Shown here: piece by piece, positions 1 to 9,954 of the stretch | Position numbering within the stretch: the stretch's first letter is position 1 | Layout of the letters: the number at the start of each line of letters is the position of its first letter | Source: Crateriforma conspicua | Lineage (GTDB): Bacteria > Planctomycetota > Planctomycetia > Pirellulales > Pirellulaceae | Direction: 5' to 3' | Assembly: GCF_007752935.1 (NCBI RefSeq) | Contig: NZ_CP036319.1 | Location: 2,976,001-3,040,000, forward strand | DNA length: 64,000 bases | Made by a program: the position numbers and the translations under genes | The notes under the pieces: model-generated | What the model was told of the DNA's origin: nothing | Databases searched by the model: none | The model's input: only the letters and a program-made list of their open reading frames with translations

Positions 1-213
1 AGCTGGGGCGCGGGCTTGCGCGCCGCACAGACGTTGGTGTTGGGCGGTAAGGCAAGGGCATTGCTGCGTGGCAACGCACACGTCAGCTTCGACGACATTC
101 GCGCGCTCGCACAGCCGACTTTGCGGCACCGCGTTCTGCTGAGTTACAAAGCGGAAGCGGAAGGCTTGAGCGTCGAAAACGTGGTCGACCGATTATTGGA
201 ACACGTCGGCTAA
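1..213 (+). CDS. MoxR-type AAA+ ATPase, C-terminal fragment (5' end outside window)
   Basis: The frame is open from base 1 and ends at TAA 211-213, giving about 70 residues. The stretch containing LRAAQTLVLGGKARALLRG, then VSFDDIRAL, LRHRVLLSY and EGLSVENVVDRLL matches the alpha-helical lid at the C-terminus of MoxR ATPases, which act as chaperone-like AAA+ proteins, often beside VWA-domain proteins and DUF58 genes. The Walker motifs lie upstream of the window, so the assignment rests on the C-terminal pattern only. The next gene is convergent, separated by a strong hairpin. Confidence 0.82.
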   Translation, partial: SWGAGLRAAQTLVLGGKARALLRGNAHVSFDDIRALAQPTLRHRVLLSYKAEAEGLSVENVVDRLLEHVG

Positions 214-229
214 CCAGCTTTCGACCATC

Positions 230-295
230 GTCGCCTTTCGCTCCGCGAAAGTTGCGGAGGGCATGGAACGCAACTTTCGCGGAGCGAAAGGCGAC
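230..295. terminator. Perfect 27-bp inverted repeat between convergent genes (candidate bidirectional terminator)
   Basis: Bases 230-256 and 269-295 are exact reverse complements around a 12-nt loop (257-268). The right arm contains GCGGAGCGAAAGGCGAC. It sits 16 nt after the MoxR stop and about 30 nt after the stop of the convergent beta-propeller gene, so it could end transcription from both sides. There is no long T-run. Partial copies of the same arm occur at three other intergenic sites in the window. Confidence 0.6.
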
Positions 296-325
296 AATTT
301 GTTTCGCGATGCGATCGAAGGCGAT

Positions 326-1561
326 TTACCAGGCCAGCCTTTTTAGCGTTTCTTTGTCTTTGACTAGCACACCGTCGCTTAGCAAGACCGGGGGTGCCCA
401 GGTGGGTTGATCTGACACGTCATAGCGTTTGACTTCGCGATAATCGTCCGGCGTCGCTTCAGCGATCACCAGTTTGCCGGTGTCCAACAGTGCGACGATG
501 TGGCCGTCGGCTGCCAACAACATGACGTTGTCGCCGGTACGCGGCGGTCCCGTCCAACGCACTTCGCCACTGGCGGGATCCAAGCAAAACAGCCGGCCGC
601 GGTCGTACTGCGAAAACCCATACACGTTGCCTTCATAGGCGATGGCCGAACTCATGTTCAACGCCACGTCGTCTTGATGCCAAACGGACTTTGCCGACCA
701 GAATTCCCCGTCGTGTTCAATCGACAAGCCATGCGCACCACGGTTTTCACCGCTTAAGAAAATGGTCGAACCGATGATCGTCGGTGTGGGCATGTTTTGG
801 TCGCTGCCGACGTGAGGAAACGGGTACGACCACAATGGTTGTCCATCGGTCAAGCGGACACCGACCAGCGATTGATGATTCCACTGAACGACTTGTTCGG
901 TCCCATCGATGGTGGCGATCAGCGGCGATGAATAAGACGCCCCTTCGGTTCCCGATCGCCAAACCGTTTCGCCAGTTTCCGCGTTGAACGCGAACAACGC
1001 CCCGTCGTCGTCGCCGCCCAAGTGCAACACGACCAAGCCTTCGGCAACGACCGGCGATGCACTGGCACCCCAGTACGGGTACGGTGCGGAGAAGTCTTTG
1101 GTCAGATCCCGTTGCCACAGTTGACGACCGCTGGACGCATCAAAGGAGGACAAGACCGATGTGATGCTGTGCGTAAAGACGCGGCCGTCGGCATAGGCTG
1201 GCGACGCTTTGGGGCCTTTGCCATGCCACTCACCGCCGTTGCCGATCTTGAACGGGACCGGCGTCGACTGTTTCCAAACCACATCGCCGGAATCGACACG
1301 GATGCACCACAACACTTCGGCGTCGTTCTGGCGTGCGTGTTGAAACACATGATCCCCGACCAACAAGGGCAACCCATACCCGGTGCCGACATTGATCGAC
1401 CAACGCTCGTTCAGTTCGTCCGGCAGCGAATCGGGCAATTCCACCCCACGGGCAATCCCGTCGCGTTGTGGCCCCAGCCAACCGGTCCAGTCATCCTGGG
1501 CCGGCACCGTGTCGGCCCACATCAGCCCGATCAAAAACAGAGCAGCAAAGTGTTTTGTCAT
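326..1561 (-). CDS. Secreted PQQ-like beta-propeller protein (BamB-like repeats)
   Basis: A 411-residue product. The start is placed at the ATG at 1561 because it begins a clear signal peptide (MTKHFAALFLIGLMWADTVPAQ); the frame runs further upstream, but that extension would overlap the divergent sulfatase gene and has no domain. The mature protein starts with WTGWLGPQRDGIA and carries repeated blades of the type W-x-(Y/F)-G-x-SASPVV and LYTLDAxSGExxW, as in PQQ-binding-like/BamB-like WD40-type propellers that are abundant in planctomycetes. No quinoprotein dehydrogenase active site was recognised, so the role is unknown. A second protein of this class is encoded at 43462-44757. It is divergent from the sulfatase across about 200 nt. 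Confidence 0.8.
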   Translation of the reverse strand: MTKHFAALFLIGLMWADTVPAQDDWTGWLGPQRDGIARGVELPDSLPDELNERWSINVGTGYGLPLLVGDHVFQHARQNDAEVLWCIRVDSGDVVWKQSTPVPFKIGNGGEWHGKGPKASPAYADGRVFTHSITSVLSSFDASSGRQLWQRDLTKDFSAPYPYWGASASPVVAEGLVVLHLGGDDDGALFAFNAETGETVWRSGTEGASYSSPLIATIDGTEQVVQWNHQSLVGVRLTDGQPLWSYPFPHVGSDQNMPTPTIIGSTIFLSGENRGAHGLSIEHDGEFWSAKSVWHQDDVALNMSSAIAYEGNVYGFSQYDRGRLFCLDPASGEVRWTGPPRTGDNVMLLAADGHIVALLDTGKLVIAEATPDDYREVKRYDVSDQPTWAPPVLLSDGVLVKDKETLKRLAW

Positions 1562-1759
1562 CACGTGAATCTTTTGTTTGGATGGGACCAAGGAACCAGC
1601 CGGTCGTGTCGTGACCTGTTCACAACGCCACACGCGTGCCCTAAGTCTGCATCGACTATAAAGGAGCCTCCAACGGCTTGGCAAAACCGTATGCCGTGAA
1701 AATAGCGGCCTCGCCGCGACGCCCGCCTGATCGCATCCCACCTGAACGCGTCCCCCATC

Positions 1760-3319
1760 ATGCCACTCAGCTTGCTCCATCGGTCTTTTTGCCCCGCGAA
1801 TCGCGTCGGGGCCGGTATCCGGTTTGTTGGGTTCGTCGTCGGCTGTCTGTTTGGCGCAGGGTCGTTCCAGGCGGTGGCCGAACCGCTTCCCAACATCGTC
1901 ATCGTGTACGCCGACGACATGGGTTATGGAGATTTGGCGGTCCAAAATACTGATTCCAAAATTCCGACGCCGAATCTGGATCGGCTTGCCAGCGAGGGGA
2001 TGCGATTCACTGATGCCCACAGTTCGTCAGGCATCTGCACACCCAGTCGCTATGCACTGCTGACCGGACGCTATCACTGGCGAAAGTTCCACGGCATCGT
2101 CAATTCGTGGGGCGAATCCGTGTTCGATCCACAGCGCACGACATTGCCGGAAATGCTGAAGTCACGCGGCTATGCGACCGCCTGTATCGGCAAATGGCAT
2201 CTGGGCTGGGACTGGGCGGCGCTGCGAAAGCCCGACGCCCATACGATCGGTACGGGGCGAAAACGCACCTGGCCGGCCGATGCCTATGATTGGTCCCAGC
2301 CGATTCCCGACGGCCCGTTGGCCCATGGGTTCGATCATTACTTTGGCGACGACGTCCCGAACTTTCCGCCTTATGCGTGGATCAAAGACGACCGTGTGAT
2401 TCAGCCACCGACGGTGCCTTATGTTCCCAACCCCGAACCTGACGAAGGGTCAGCCGAGGGGCGTCCTGGACCGATGGTCGATGGCTGGCGACAAGACGAC
2501 GTGATGCCGACCTTGACCGAACACATCGTCAAGTGGGTCAGTCAGGCGGCCAAAGACGATCGGCCCTTTTTCTTGTATTGGCCATGGACTTCGCCGCACG
2601 CACCGATCATTCCCACCGAAGCATGGAAAGGCAAAACGAATGCCGGGCCCTACGGTGACTTCATGGCGCAAAGCGACCACCATCTGGGCCAATTGCTCAA
2701 TGCGTTGGACCAGCATGGATTGACCGAAAACACCTTGTTGGTTTTCAGTGCCGACAATGGTCCCGAAAAATACGCTTACGAACGCATTCGCAATCACGAC
2801 CACCGCAGCGCCGGTCCTTTGCGTGGACTGAAGCGTGATATTTGGGAAGGCGGACACCGTGTGCCGATGCTGATTCGATGGCCGGGCCACGTCCAGCCCG
2901 GAACCGTCAACGACGGGTTGATCAGCCAAGTCGACTTGTTCGCCACCGTGGCGGCGATCGTTGGCGCGGAAGTAGCAGACGGGACGGCGGAAGACAGCCA
3001 TGATCAAACGGCAATGCTGCGCGGTGAAGCATCGGCACGCGAATCAGTGGTGCACAATACTTACGAAAACAAGTTTGCGTTTCGCGAAGGCGACTGGGTG
3101 CTGGTCGATGCAAAGACCGGCAACCACAGTGCAGTGCCGACTTGGTTTGATGAAGCGTTCGGCTACGCCAAAGATGATTCTTCCGCGGCACTGTATCGTT
3201 TGTCGGATGACTTGTCCCAACACGATAACTTGATCGACAGGTACCCGGACAAGGCGGACGATCTGCGTGCCAAATTGAATCGCACGCGGACGCATGGCGA
3301 GGTTCGTCCCTTGAAATAG
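1760..3319 (+). CDS. Secreted arylsulfatase-family sulfatase
   Basis: A 519-residue protein with an N-terminal hydrophobic segment ending near AVAEPLPN, indicating export. Sulfatase features are complete: metal-binding IVYADDMGYGD (Asp52, Asp53), the formylglycine signature C93-T-P-S-R97 in SGICTPSRYALLTGRY, metal-site DNG at 332-334 and the basic stretch RGLKRDIWEGGHRVP. It should hydrolyse sulfate esters, probably of sulfated polysaccharides, after Cys93 is converted to formylglycine by a maturase not in this window. Planctomycetes carry many such enzymes; the substrate cannot be read from the sequence. The gene is followed after 93 nt by a pyruvyl transferase-like gene on the same strand. 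Confidence 0.92.
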   Translation: MPLSLLHRSFCPANRVGAGIRFVGFVVGCLFGAGSFQAVAEPLPNIVIVYADDMGYGDLAVQNTDSKIPTPNLDRLASEGMRFTDAHSSSGICTPSRYALLTGRYHWRKFHGIVNSWGESVFDPQRTTLPEMLKSRGYATACIGKWHLGWDWAALRKPDAHTIGTGRKRTWPADAYDWSQPIPDGPLAHGFDHYFGDDVPNFPPYAWIKDDRVIQPPTVPYVPNPEPDEGSAEGRPGPMVDGWRQDDVMPTLTEHIVKWVSQAAKDDRPFFLYWPWTSPHAPIIPTEAWKGKTNAGPYGDFMAQSDHHLGQLLNALDQHGLTENTLLVFSADNGPEKYAYERIRNHDHRSAGPLRGLKRDIWEGGHRVPMLIRWPGHVQPGTVNDGLISQVDLFATVAAIVGAEVADGTAEDSHDQTAMLRGEASARESVVHNTYENKFAFREGDWVLVDAKTGNHSAVPTWFDEAFGYAKDDSSAALYRLSDDLSQHDNLIDRYPDKADDLRAKLNRTRTHGEVRPLK

Positions 3320-3412
3320 TGCTGTCGATTCAATCGCCGTGATCGTCCCCTTTGCTTTCGTTCCATCTCGCCCGCCTCGTATTGATCCTGCCAAGTTTTG
3401 GTCTGTCCCAAC

Positions 3413-4684
3413 ATGAAACGTCGCCATTTTCTGTCCGCCGGTTTGTTTGGAACTTTGGCTGCCACGATGCAGCGTTGTCTTGCCGATGCGGGATCGAACC
3501 CCCAGATCTTGTTGCGGTCATCCTGGCAAACGGTCAACATCGGCGACATCGCGCACACGCCGGGATTGCTGCATATTTTGGAACAATACCTGCCATCGGC
3601 TCAGGTGCATCTGTGGCCATCGAAGATCGACAACGGCGTGGATCAGTTGTTGATGAATCGGTTTCCGCAACTGAACATTTTGCGAAACGAATCGGACCGC
3701 CAAGCGGCGATCCAGTCATGTGATTTCTTTCTACACGGCAGTGGTGCTTCGCTGGTCGCAGAAAAGGACATTGCACGTTGGCGCAATGCGACCGACAAAC
3801 CGTATGGGGGTTATGGCATCACACTGCCCAGGAAGAAGTCTTCGTCCACCACGGCGACATCGGACGAAGCGATGGCACAGACGATCGAACATCTGACCAA
3901 TGCTGACTTTGTGTTCTTCCGCGATTCGGTGTCATTGGGACTAGCCAAATCACTGGGGTGCCAGTGTCCCGTAATGCAATTCGGTCCGGATGCCGCGTTC
4001 GCGTGTGACTTGCGGGACGATGCCGCGGCCGATGCGTTTCTTCGAAGCCACGATCTGACGCCGAAGCAGTTTTTGTGCTGCATCCCACGGTTACGCTACA
4101 CGCCGTACTGGACGATCCCGTCGAAGAAGCGGCCAATGGATCCGGTGAAGCATCAGCGGAACGAACAGATGCGTGAACACGACCATCGCCCGCTGCGTGA
4201 TGCGATCACACGTGTGGTTCGGGAAACGGAGATGAAGATCTTGCTGTGTCCCGAAGACCAGACGCAGATGGCGGTGGGCAAGCAAAACGTTTACGACAAG
4301 CTGGACGATGACGTTCGCAAACGTGTGGTTTGGAAACCGGATTACTGGCTGACCGGTGAAGCCGTCAGTGTTTACACTCGAAGTGCGGGCTTGTTCGGCA
4401 ACGAAATGCATTCGCCGATCATGTGCATCGGCCACGGAATCCCCGCGATTGTATGTCGCTTTGCCGAACAGACCAGTAAAGGGATGATGTGGCGAGACAT
4501 CGGATTACAAGATTGGTTGTTCGACTTGGACGACGAACAAGACGTCGCCCGGATTCCCGACACGGTATTGCAAATGGCGACTGATCAGGATGCCGCAAAA
4601 CATAAGGCCGCGGAAGCAAGCAAGCGTGTCCGCGGCTATCAGGCCGACACCATGCAGATCTTGTCCCGTTCGTTGCAAGCGTAG
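3413..4684 (+). CDS. Polysaccharide pyruvyl transferase family protein with Tat-like leader
   Basis: A 423-residue product from ATG 3413; an in-frame start at 3398 would add five residues ahead of the leader. The N-terminus [15 protein letters not shown] has the twin-arginine pattern. Family features are [15 protein letters not shown] near the start of the mature part, [16 protein letters not shown], and the late block [16 protein letters not shown], which corresponds to the RxHA...GIP region of polysaccharide pyruvyl transferases. These enzymes transfer pyruvate ketals from PEP to sugars, normally in the cytoplasm, so an exported member is odd; it may have another role in surface glycan handling. 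The neighbouring sulfatase supports a link to sulfated or modified glycans. Confidence 0.75.
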   Translation: MKRRHFLSAGLFGTLAATMQRCLADAGSNPQILLRSSWQTVNIGDIAHTPGLLHILEQYLPSAQVHLWPSKIDNGVDQLLMNRFPQLNILRNESDRQAAIQSCDFFLHGSGASLVAEKDIARWRNATDKPYGGYGITLPRKKSSSTTATSDEAMAQTIEHLTNADFVFFRDSVSLGLAKSLGCQCPVMQFGPDAAFACDLRDDAAADAFLRSHDLTPKQFLCCIPRLRYTPYWTIPSKKRPMDPVKHQRNEQMREHDHRPLRDAITRVVRETEMKILLCPEDQTQMAVGKQNVYDKLDDDVRKRVVWKPDYWLTGEAVSVYTRSAGLFGNEMHSPIMCIGHGIPAIVCRFAEQTSKGMMWRDIGLQDWLFDLDDEQDVARIPDTVLQMATDQDAAKHKAAEASKRVRGYQADTMQILSRSLQA

Positions 4685-4703
4685 GGAACGTTGATCCCGT
4701 CGA

Positions 4704-6143
4704 TCAGGCTGGGTTGCGCAAGATGTCCGTCACCACGTTGCCCGCCACATCGGTCAAACGAAAATCCCGTCCGGCATAACGATAGGTCAACCGTTTGTGG
4801 TCCAGACCCATCAGGTGCAGGATCGTGGCGTGCCAGTCGTGAATGTGACACGGGTTTTCGACGGCTTTGAATCCAAATTCGTCGGTCGCCCCGTAGCTGA
4901 TTCCGCCTTGAACGCCGCCACCGGCCATCCACAACGTGTAGCCGTTGTTGTTATGGTCGCGACCGTCCCCACCGGGGGCATCCGGGGTGCGTCCAAATTC
5001 ACCGCCCCAGATCACCAGGGTGTCTTTCAACAGGTCGCGTTGTTTCAAGTCGGCCAACAAACCGGCGATCGGCAAATCGACTTCGCCACATCGTTGCGGA
5101 AGCGAAGTCGAAAGACGGAAATGGTGATCCCAATTCCCATGCGTGACTTCGACAAAACGCACGCCGGCTTCGGCGAATTTGCGAGCCATCAGGCACTGCA
5201 TCCCAAAGCTGGACGTTGTCGGATTGTCCAAACCGTATAGGCGTCGCGTCGCATCGGATTCATTGCCGATGTCCATCAACTCGGGCACCGCGTCTTGCAT
5301 GCGAAACGCCAGTTCCAACGATTCGATCGCACCCTCGATCGCGGCATCACGAGAATCGCCAGACAGTTTGCGACGGTTCAGCGATTGAATGTAGGCCAAT
5401 TGCCGTCGCTGGGCCGATTCGCCCAGTCGGGCATTCTTGATGTCGGGAACTTGATCCGCAGGATTGCTGGAACCTTGACGACGGTTGGTCGCCACACGCC
5501 GGGATGCGCGGCCGATACCGGTGCCCTGGTACACCGCGGGCAAGAACGCGCTGCCCATGTTCTGTGACGCACCGCGGGGCGGGTTCAGGGAAATGAAGCC
5601 CGGCAGACTTTCGTTTTCCGTTCCCAAACCATACAGCGTCCAAGCACCCAATGACGGCCGAACGAACTGGGCATTGCCCGTGTGCATTTGCGTCAACGCT
5701 CTCGGGTGCACCGGTTGGTCACAGTGCATGGAACGAATCAGCGCCAAGTCGTCCGCATGTTTGGCAACATTGGGGAACAGATCAGATATCCATAAACCAC
5801 TTTCGCCACGTTGGCGGAACTTCCACTGCGACGCCAACAGACGACCGCCATAGACCCCCGGTCGTCCCGCGTTGTCTTGTAACTCCGGTTTGTAGTCGAA
5901 CGTGTCGACGTGTGACGGACCACCCTGCATGCACAGGAAAATCACTCGTTTGGCGGTCGCCGGGAAATGCGGTGACTTTGCGGCCAGCGGGTTTGGCGAC
6001 GATTGATCTGTTGTTGCATCGTCCGTTGGTGACGCGGTCGCTGCGTTGCGTCCGCTGATCCCGGCGAAGGCCAGATAGCCGAATCCGGCCGAAGCAGTTT
6101 GCAACCAGTGGCGTCGCGATCCGATTCCGAAAGAATGGTTCAT
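4704..6143 (-). CDS. DUF1501 family secreted protein (Tat leader)
   Basis: A 479-residue protein starting MNHSFGIGSRRHWLQTASAGF, a twin-arginine-type leader. Diagnostic DUF1501 blocks are VIFLCMQGGPSHVDTFDYKP, HPRALTQMHTG, GVRFVEVTHGNWDHH, LVIWGGEFGRTPD and GGDGRDHNNNGYTLWMAGGG, ending with ICHxHDWHATILHLMGLDHxxLT-like text. The fold belongs to the alkaline phosphatase/sulfatase superfamily, but the function is not established. It lies 15 nt after the stop of the PSCyt1/DUF1549/DUF1553 gene on the same strand, the standard planctomycete pairing, so the two are almost certainly co-transcribed. Confidence 0.92.
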   Translation of the reverse strand: MNHSFGIGSRRHWLQTASAGFGYLAFAGISGRNAATASPTDDATTDQSSPNPLAAKSPHFPATAKRVIFLCMQGGPSHVDTFDYKPELQDNAGRPGVYGGRLLASQWKFRQRGESGLWISDLFPNVAKHADDLALIRSMHCDQPVHPRALTQMHTGNAQFVRPSLGAWTLYGLGTENESLPGFISLNPPRGASQNMGSAFLPAVYQGTGIGRASRRVATNRRQGSSNPADQVPDIKNARLGESAQRRQLAYIQSLNRRKLSGDSRDAAIEGAIESLELAFRMQDAVPELMDIGNESDATRRLYGLDNPTTSSFGMQCLMARKFAEAGVRFVEVTHGNWDHHFRLSTSLPQRCGEVDLPIAGLLADLKQRDLLKDTLVIWGGEFGRTPDAPGGDGRDHNNNGYTLWMAGGGVQGGISYGATDEFGFKAVENPCHIHDWHATILHLMGLDHKRLTYRYAGRDFRLTDVAGNVVTDILRNPA

Positions 6144-6158
6144 GGCTGGTATGACTTT

Positions 6159-8945
6159 CTAATCGAGGTAACGGAATTCGGCCGAAGCCAACAAGCTGTG
6201 ACAAAACTGACGGACCGCTTCGACATTGACGTCGCTGCGACCGTCGCGTTGTTGTGGGATTCGTCGGGCGGAAAATCGCGATGCACGATTCATCCCGGGA
6301 CGTCCAAGCGGGCCGGTGGTTGCGAAAGATTCTTCTTCCGTGGTCGACGCGGCGGTGCGTAGAAAGCGGACCGCCTGAGCGATTTCATCGGCGGTGGCTT
6401 CCCTGGCATAGGCGATCAAGTAGGCATCGCGAATCAGGTCGACCGGGCGATCATTTTCGCGAATCAAACGCCGGGCGAAGTCATCGCTGCAGCGGATCAC
6501 CAAATCGTTGTTCAGCAAGAAAAGGGCCTGCTGTGCCGTGTTGGAACTGTCGCGTTTCCCGATCAACATGTTTGTGTCGGCAAAGTCGAACACGTCCATT
6601 GACCGGGGGACCGATCCGCGGGCGATCGGCAGATAGACGCTGCGGTCGTTGGACCGAACATCCGCCGGTGCGCTGGGATCGATCGTCGGACGCGGCGATG
6701 CACCCGATCGGGAATTCCCACGCCGTCGTCGCATCGCGTCACGCATTCGTCCCAGCGAGGATTCGTTGAAACGTGATTGAATCGCTTTGGTGATTTCGTC
6801 ACGAATCGCCGCTTGGGGCGGACGACCATCGGGGCCCAAGACGGTGGGGCCATATTCTGCAATTTCTGATGCACGCGGCGTCTGGTGGTTCAAACGGTCG
6901 GCCGTCACTAGCATCGCGTCGCGAATCGATTCGGCGTTCAAACGTCGGTAGGTTCCGCGGCTGTAGTATTTGTTTTCCGGATCGGCCAGGAAGGAAGCGT
7001 CATCGGCGGTGGACGAAAGACGATACGTTCGCGAAGTGACGATTTGCCGAACGATCGATTTCACCGACCAGCCGTTTTCGACAAACTGGGCGGCCAAGTG
7101 ATCCAGCAGTTCCGGGTGCGTGGGTGCGGTCCCCGACATGCCAAAGTTGTCAGGGTCTTCTACCAATCCACGACCCAGCAGATGCAACCAGATTCGATTG
7201 ACCATCACCCGAGCGGTCAACGGGTTTTGATCGTCGGTCATCCAGCGGGCCAATTCCAAACGACCGCTTGCATCGGAGGGCATCTGCATCGGATCGTCAC
7301 ACAGAACGCGGACAAGCCCTCGCGGAACTTCCTGTGCTGGTTGAGTCACATCGCCGCGGATGAACAATCGGCCGTCGATCGGTTCATCTTTGTCTTGGAC
7401 GCCCATACAAAACGACAGCGGTTGGCCCGACTGGTCGACGGAGTTGGCTTTGGCGGTCAACGTGGCGATCTGTTGATCGATTTGGCCTTGGCTGAGCAGA
7501 TTGCGACGCATCTGAGCATCGCTTGACTTATCGGCGGTTTGATTTCGTTGTTGACGTCGGGCTTCGGCATAGTCGACTCGCAGTTGAGCCAAACGCTGGG
7601 GGATCTCTTTCAGTTCGTTAGCATCCACCGACGGGTCGAACGGATTGGGATCATCGATGGGCAACACCAACAGATCGCTTCCGCGTCGCGCCCGTCGACT
7701 GGCGATGCCGCCGAAGTAGGTTTCAGTACTGGCGAAGATCCCCGCCAAGGCGTAGTAATCGGTTTGCGGGATCGGGTCGAACTTGTGGTCATGGCATCGT
7801 GCACAAGCGACCGAGACGCCAAGAATCGCACGTGTGGTGGTGTCGATTTGTTCGTCGATCAAGTCGGCTTGGAACTGACGCGGGTTTTGTTCGGTCAGCG
7901 TTTTCGGGCCGATCGCCAGGAAGCCCGTCGCGATCAATTGCTGGGCCCATTGCTGGTCGGATTCGGCGGGCAACAGGTCGCCGGCGATCTGTTCGCGGAC
8001 GAACTGATCGTAGGGTTTGTCGTCGTTGAACGAATCGATCACATAATCGCGATACCGCCACGCATGGGGAAACGTCATGTCGGCTTCCTTGCCACTGGAT
8101 TCGGCATACCGTGCGACGTCCAACCAGTGCCGACCCCAATGGCGTCCGAATTCGTCGGAATCCAACAAACGATCGGTTGCCCAGCGGATCGCCCGCTGTG
8201 GGTTCTTTTCCCAAGCCGATTGAAAGCTGCGAATCTGCTGCGGGGTGGGCGGCAATCCGGTCAAATCAAAGCACAGCCGACGCAACACAACGTTCGATTC
8301 CGCGTCGACGGCGGGCTGCAGATCATTCGATCTCATTTTAGCGAAGACGAAACGATCGATCTCGCTGGTGGACCAATCGTCGTCGCTGACCTGCGGCGGA
8401 TCGCTGGGACGGACCGGTTGATAAGCCCAGTGCGATTTCCCTTGCCGGATGTCTTCGTCGGTCACACCGCTGTCGACATGTTGAATTTCTTGGACGCGTG
8501 GATCGGGGGCGCCCATTTCGATCCACTGTCGAAAGTCGTCGATCGTTTGGGCGGGCAGTCGACCGCCGGGCGGCATTCGGAAATCTTCGTACGTGATTGC
8601 GTTGTACAGCAGGCTTTCGTCCAGATCGCCTGGGACGATCGCCGGTCCGCTGTCGCCGCCATCGGCCAAACCGCGTCGACTGTCCACCAGCAAACCGCCA
8701 CGCACGCCGTTGCCGTCGCTGCTGTGGCATCGGTAGCAATGTTCGACCAGCAGCGGCCGGATCTTGGTTTCAAAGAATCGCAGTTGTTCCGGTGTGATGC
8801 TGGCGTCCGTGTCTTCCTGGGCCGACGCCGTTATGGTCCAAGCGACCGTACAACCGATCATCCAACTGGCCAAAACGGCAAGACGCGCCCAAGGTGACCG
8901 ATTCGGCACGGATGTGGATTCGGCAGAGCGAGAGATCGCTGGCAT
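6159..8945 (-). CDS. PSCyt1/DUF1549/DUF1553 cytochrome c-type secreted protein
   Basis: A 928-residue product from ATG 8945; an ATG at 9008 would add 21 residues and remains possible. After a hydrophobic export segment (about 21-42) the PSCyt1 region carries one haem-binding motif, C70-Y-R-C73-H74, within RPLLVEHCYRCHSSDGNGV. Then come DUF1549 (roughly 165-400; FDLTGLPPTPQQI, GRHWLDVARYAES, CARCHDHKFDPIP) and DUF1553 (roughly 590-880; RVMVNRIWLHLLGRGLVEDPDNFG, RTYRLSS, NTAQQALFLLNND). The second CARCH block adds another CxxCH. The family is nearly specific to Planctomycetes and relatives, and its role is unknown; it may be periplasmic electron transfer linked to glycan breakdown. The middle gene of an EF-hand/PSCyt1/DUF1501 row. 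Confidence 0.93.
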   Translation of the reverse strand: MPAISRSAESTSVPNRSPWARLAVLASWMIGCTVAWTITASAQEDTDASITPEQLRFFETKIRPLLVEHCYRCHSSDGNGVRGGLLVDSRRGLADGGDSGPAIVPGDLDESLLYNAITYEDFRMPPGGRLPAQTIDDFRQWIEMGAPDPRVQEIQHVDSGVTDEDIRQGKSHWAYQPVRPSDPPQVSDDDWSTSEIDRFVFAKMRSNDLQPAVDAESNVVLRRLCFDLTGLPPTPQQIRSFQSAWEKNPQRAIRWATDRLLDSDEFGRHWGRHWLDVARYAESSGKEADMTFPHAWRYRDYVIDSFNDDKPYDQFVREQIAGDLLPAESDQQWAQQLIATGFLAIGPKTLTEQNPRQFQADLIDEQIDTTTRAILGVSVACARCHDHKFDPIPQTDYYALAGIFASTETYFGGIASRRARRGSDLLVLPIDDPNPFDPSVDANELKEIPQRLAQLRVDYAEARRQQRNQTADKSSDAQMRRNLLSQGQIDQQIATLTAKANSVDQSGQPLSFCMGVQDKDEPIDGRLFIRGDVTQPAQEVPRGLVRVLCDDPMQMPSDASGRLELARWMTDDQNPLTARVMVNRIWLHLLGRGLVEDPDNFGMSGTAPTHPELLDHLAAQFVENGWSVKSIVRQIVTSRTYRLSSTADDASFLADPENKYYSRGTYRRLNAESIRDAMLVTADRLNHQTPRASEIAEYGPTVLGPDGRPPQAAIRDEITKAIQSRFNESSLGRMRDAMRRRRGNSRSGASPRPTIDPSAPADVRSNDRSVYLPIARGSVPRSMDVFDFADTNMLIGKRDSSNTAQQALFLLNNDLVIRCSDDFARRLIRENDRPVDLIRDAYLIAYAREATADEIAQAVRFLRTAASTTEEESFATTGPLGRPGMNRASRFSARRIPQQRDGRSDVNVEAVRQFCHSLLASAEFRYLD

Positions 8946-9060
8946 GATACGCAACGTGGAAAAAGAGAAGACTGCGGCGATGAAAAGACGTCCGGTGCAT
9001 CGAAACATGGCGATGCACCGGAGCGGATGGCTGGATCGGTCAAGCCTGACGAAGTGCAGG

Positions 9061-9786
9061 TCACTCGGCATTCGGGCGTTTCGGACGGACGCCTTTACCG
9101 GCACCTTCCTCACTTTCACCCCGACGTCCGCGTTGGCCGGCCATCTTTTCACCCATTTCCGCCAACTCGGCTTCATCCAAAGCACCGTCACCGTTTTGGT
9201 CGATTCGATCCAATGCACGCTGCATACCTTGAGGGATTTCATCACCCGAAAGTTTGCCGTCGCCGTCGGTGTCACGCATCGACATCATTTTCTTCAGTCG
9301 TTCTGATGGATCGACGTCGTCACCGCCACGCAGACGTTGCTGGCGTTGTTTGCGGGCTTGATCGCCATCCGCGCCGCCTTCGCCGCGTCCTGGCATGAAT
9401 CCGCGTCGTCCGAACGCTCGATCGCCCTCGGCCGAACCGGCACCGCGGCCGCGTCCTTGCCCCATCGAAGGCATCAATTCACGAGTGCTGACGGTGCCGT
9501 CACCGTCACGGTCCAGCTTGGCCAGTGCCGCCGATGCGCCGGCGATTTCTTCTTTGGACAATTCGCCATCACCATCGGCATCCAGCGCCTGGACCAACGG
9601 CATGCGGCGGATCATGTCCATCAACGGCGGGCGATCGCCCGATCCACCGGGGCCGGCGCCGGGACCACCGGCGCCGCGACCGCCACGGAAGCGGCCGCGT
9701 GGCGAATCCGAATCATCGTCGGCCCATGCGGGAGTCATCATCATGGCGGCGGCCAACAGAACCGCGAAACGGCAGGTAAGATTCAT
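9061..9786 (-). CDS. Secreted EF-hand protein with four calcium-binding loops
   Basis: A 241-residue protein. ATG 9786 is chosen because it begins the signal peptide MNLTCRFAVLLAAAMMMTPAWA; the frame is open further upstream without a recognisable domain. Four EF-hand loops are visible: DADGDGELSKEE, DRDGDGTVSTRE, DTDGDGKLSGDE and DQNGDGALDEAE. They are separated by Gly/Arg-rich low-complexity segments (RGRFRGGRGAGGPG and similar). It is probably exported and calcium-binding. It is first in the row with the PSCyt1 and DUF1501 genes (115 nt gap) and divergent from an ECF sigma factor gene. Confidence 0.88.
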   Translation of the reverse strand: MNLTCRFAVLLAAAMMMTPAWADDDSDSPRGRFRGGRGAGGPGAGPGGSGDRPPLMDMIRRMPLVQALDADGDGELSKEEIAGASAALAKLDRDGDGTVSTRELMPSMGQGRGRGAGSAEGDRAFGRRGFMPGRGEGGADGDQARKQRQQRLRGGDDVDPSERLKKMMSMRDTDGDGKLSGDEIPQGMQRALDRIDQNGDGALDEAELAEMGEKMAGQRGRRGESEEGAGKGVRPKRPNAE

Positions 9787-9954
9787 CGTGGGGTCCACTT
9801 TGGATGGGATGGAACGGATCGGACATCGATTCGCGGGCGAAAGCACCATCGGCCGGATCGCCGCGAGTGTCGGGTGTCCTGGAATGTCTGTACTTTGGGT
9901 ACCGACGCGGATTCGGGACCATCCACGGCCAAAATTTCGAAAGTTGGAATTTCT

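Noticed and set aside
1562-2020. N-terminal extension of the beta-propeller protein at 326-1561
   Set aside because: It would precede a clear signal peptide and overlap the sulfatase coding region.
7539-8897. Plus-strand open frame of 452 codons
   Set aside because: Antisense to the PSCyt1/DUF1549 gene, without recognisable motifs or signal.
9337-9954. N-terminal extension of the first sigma factor by about 200 residues
   Set aside because: It overlaps the EF-hand gene on the other strand and has no sigma factor similarity; the family begins near residue 10 of the chosen product.
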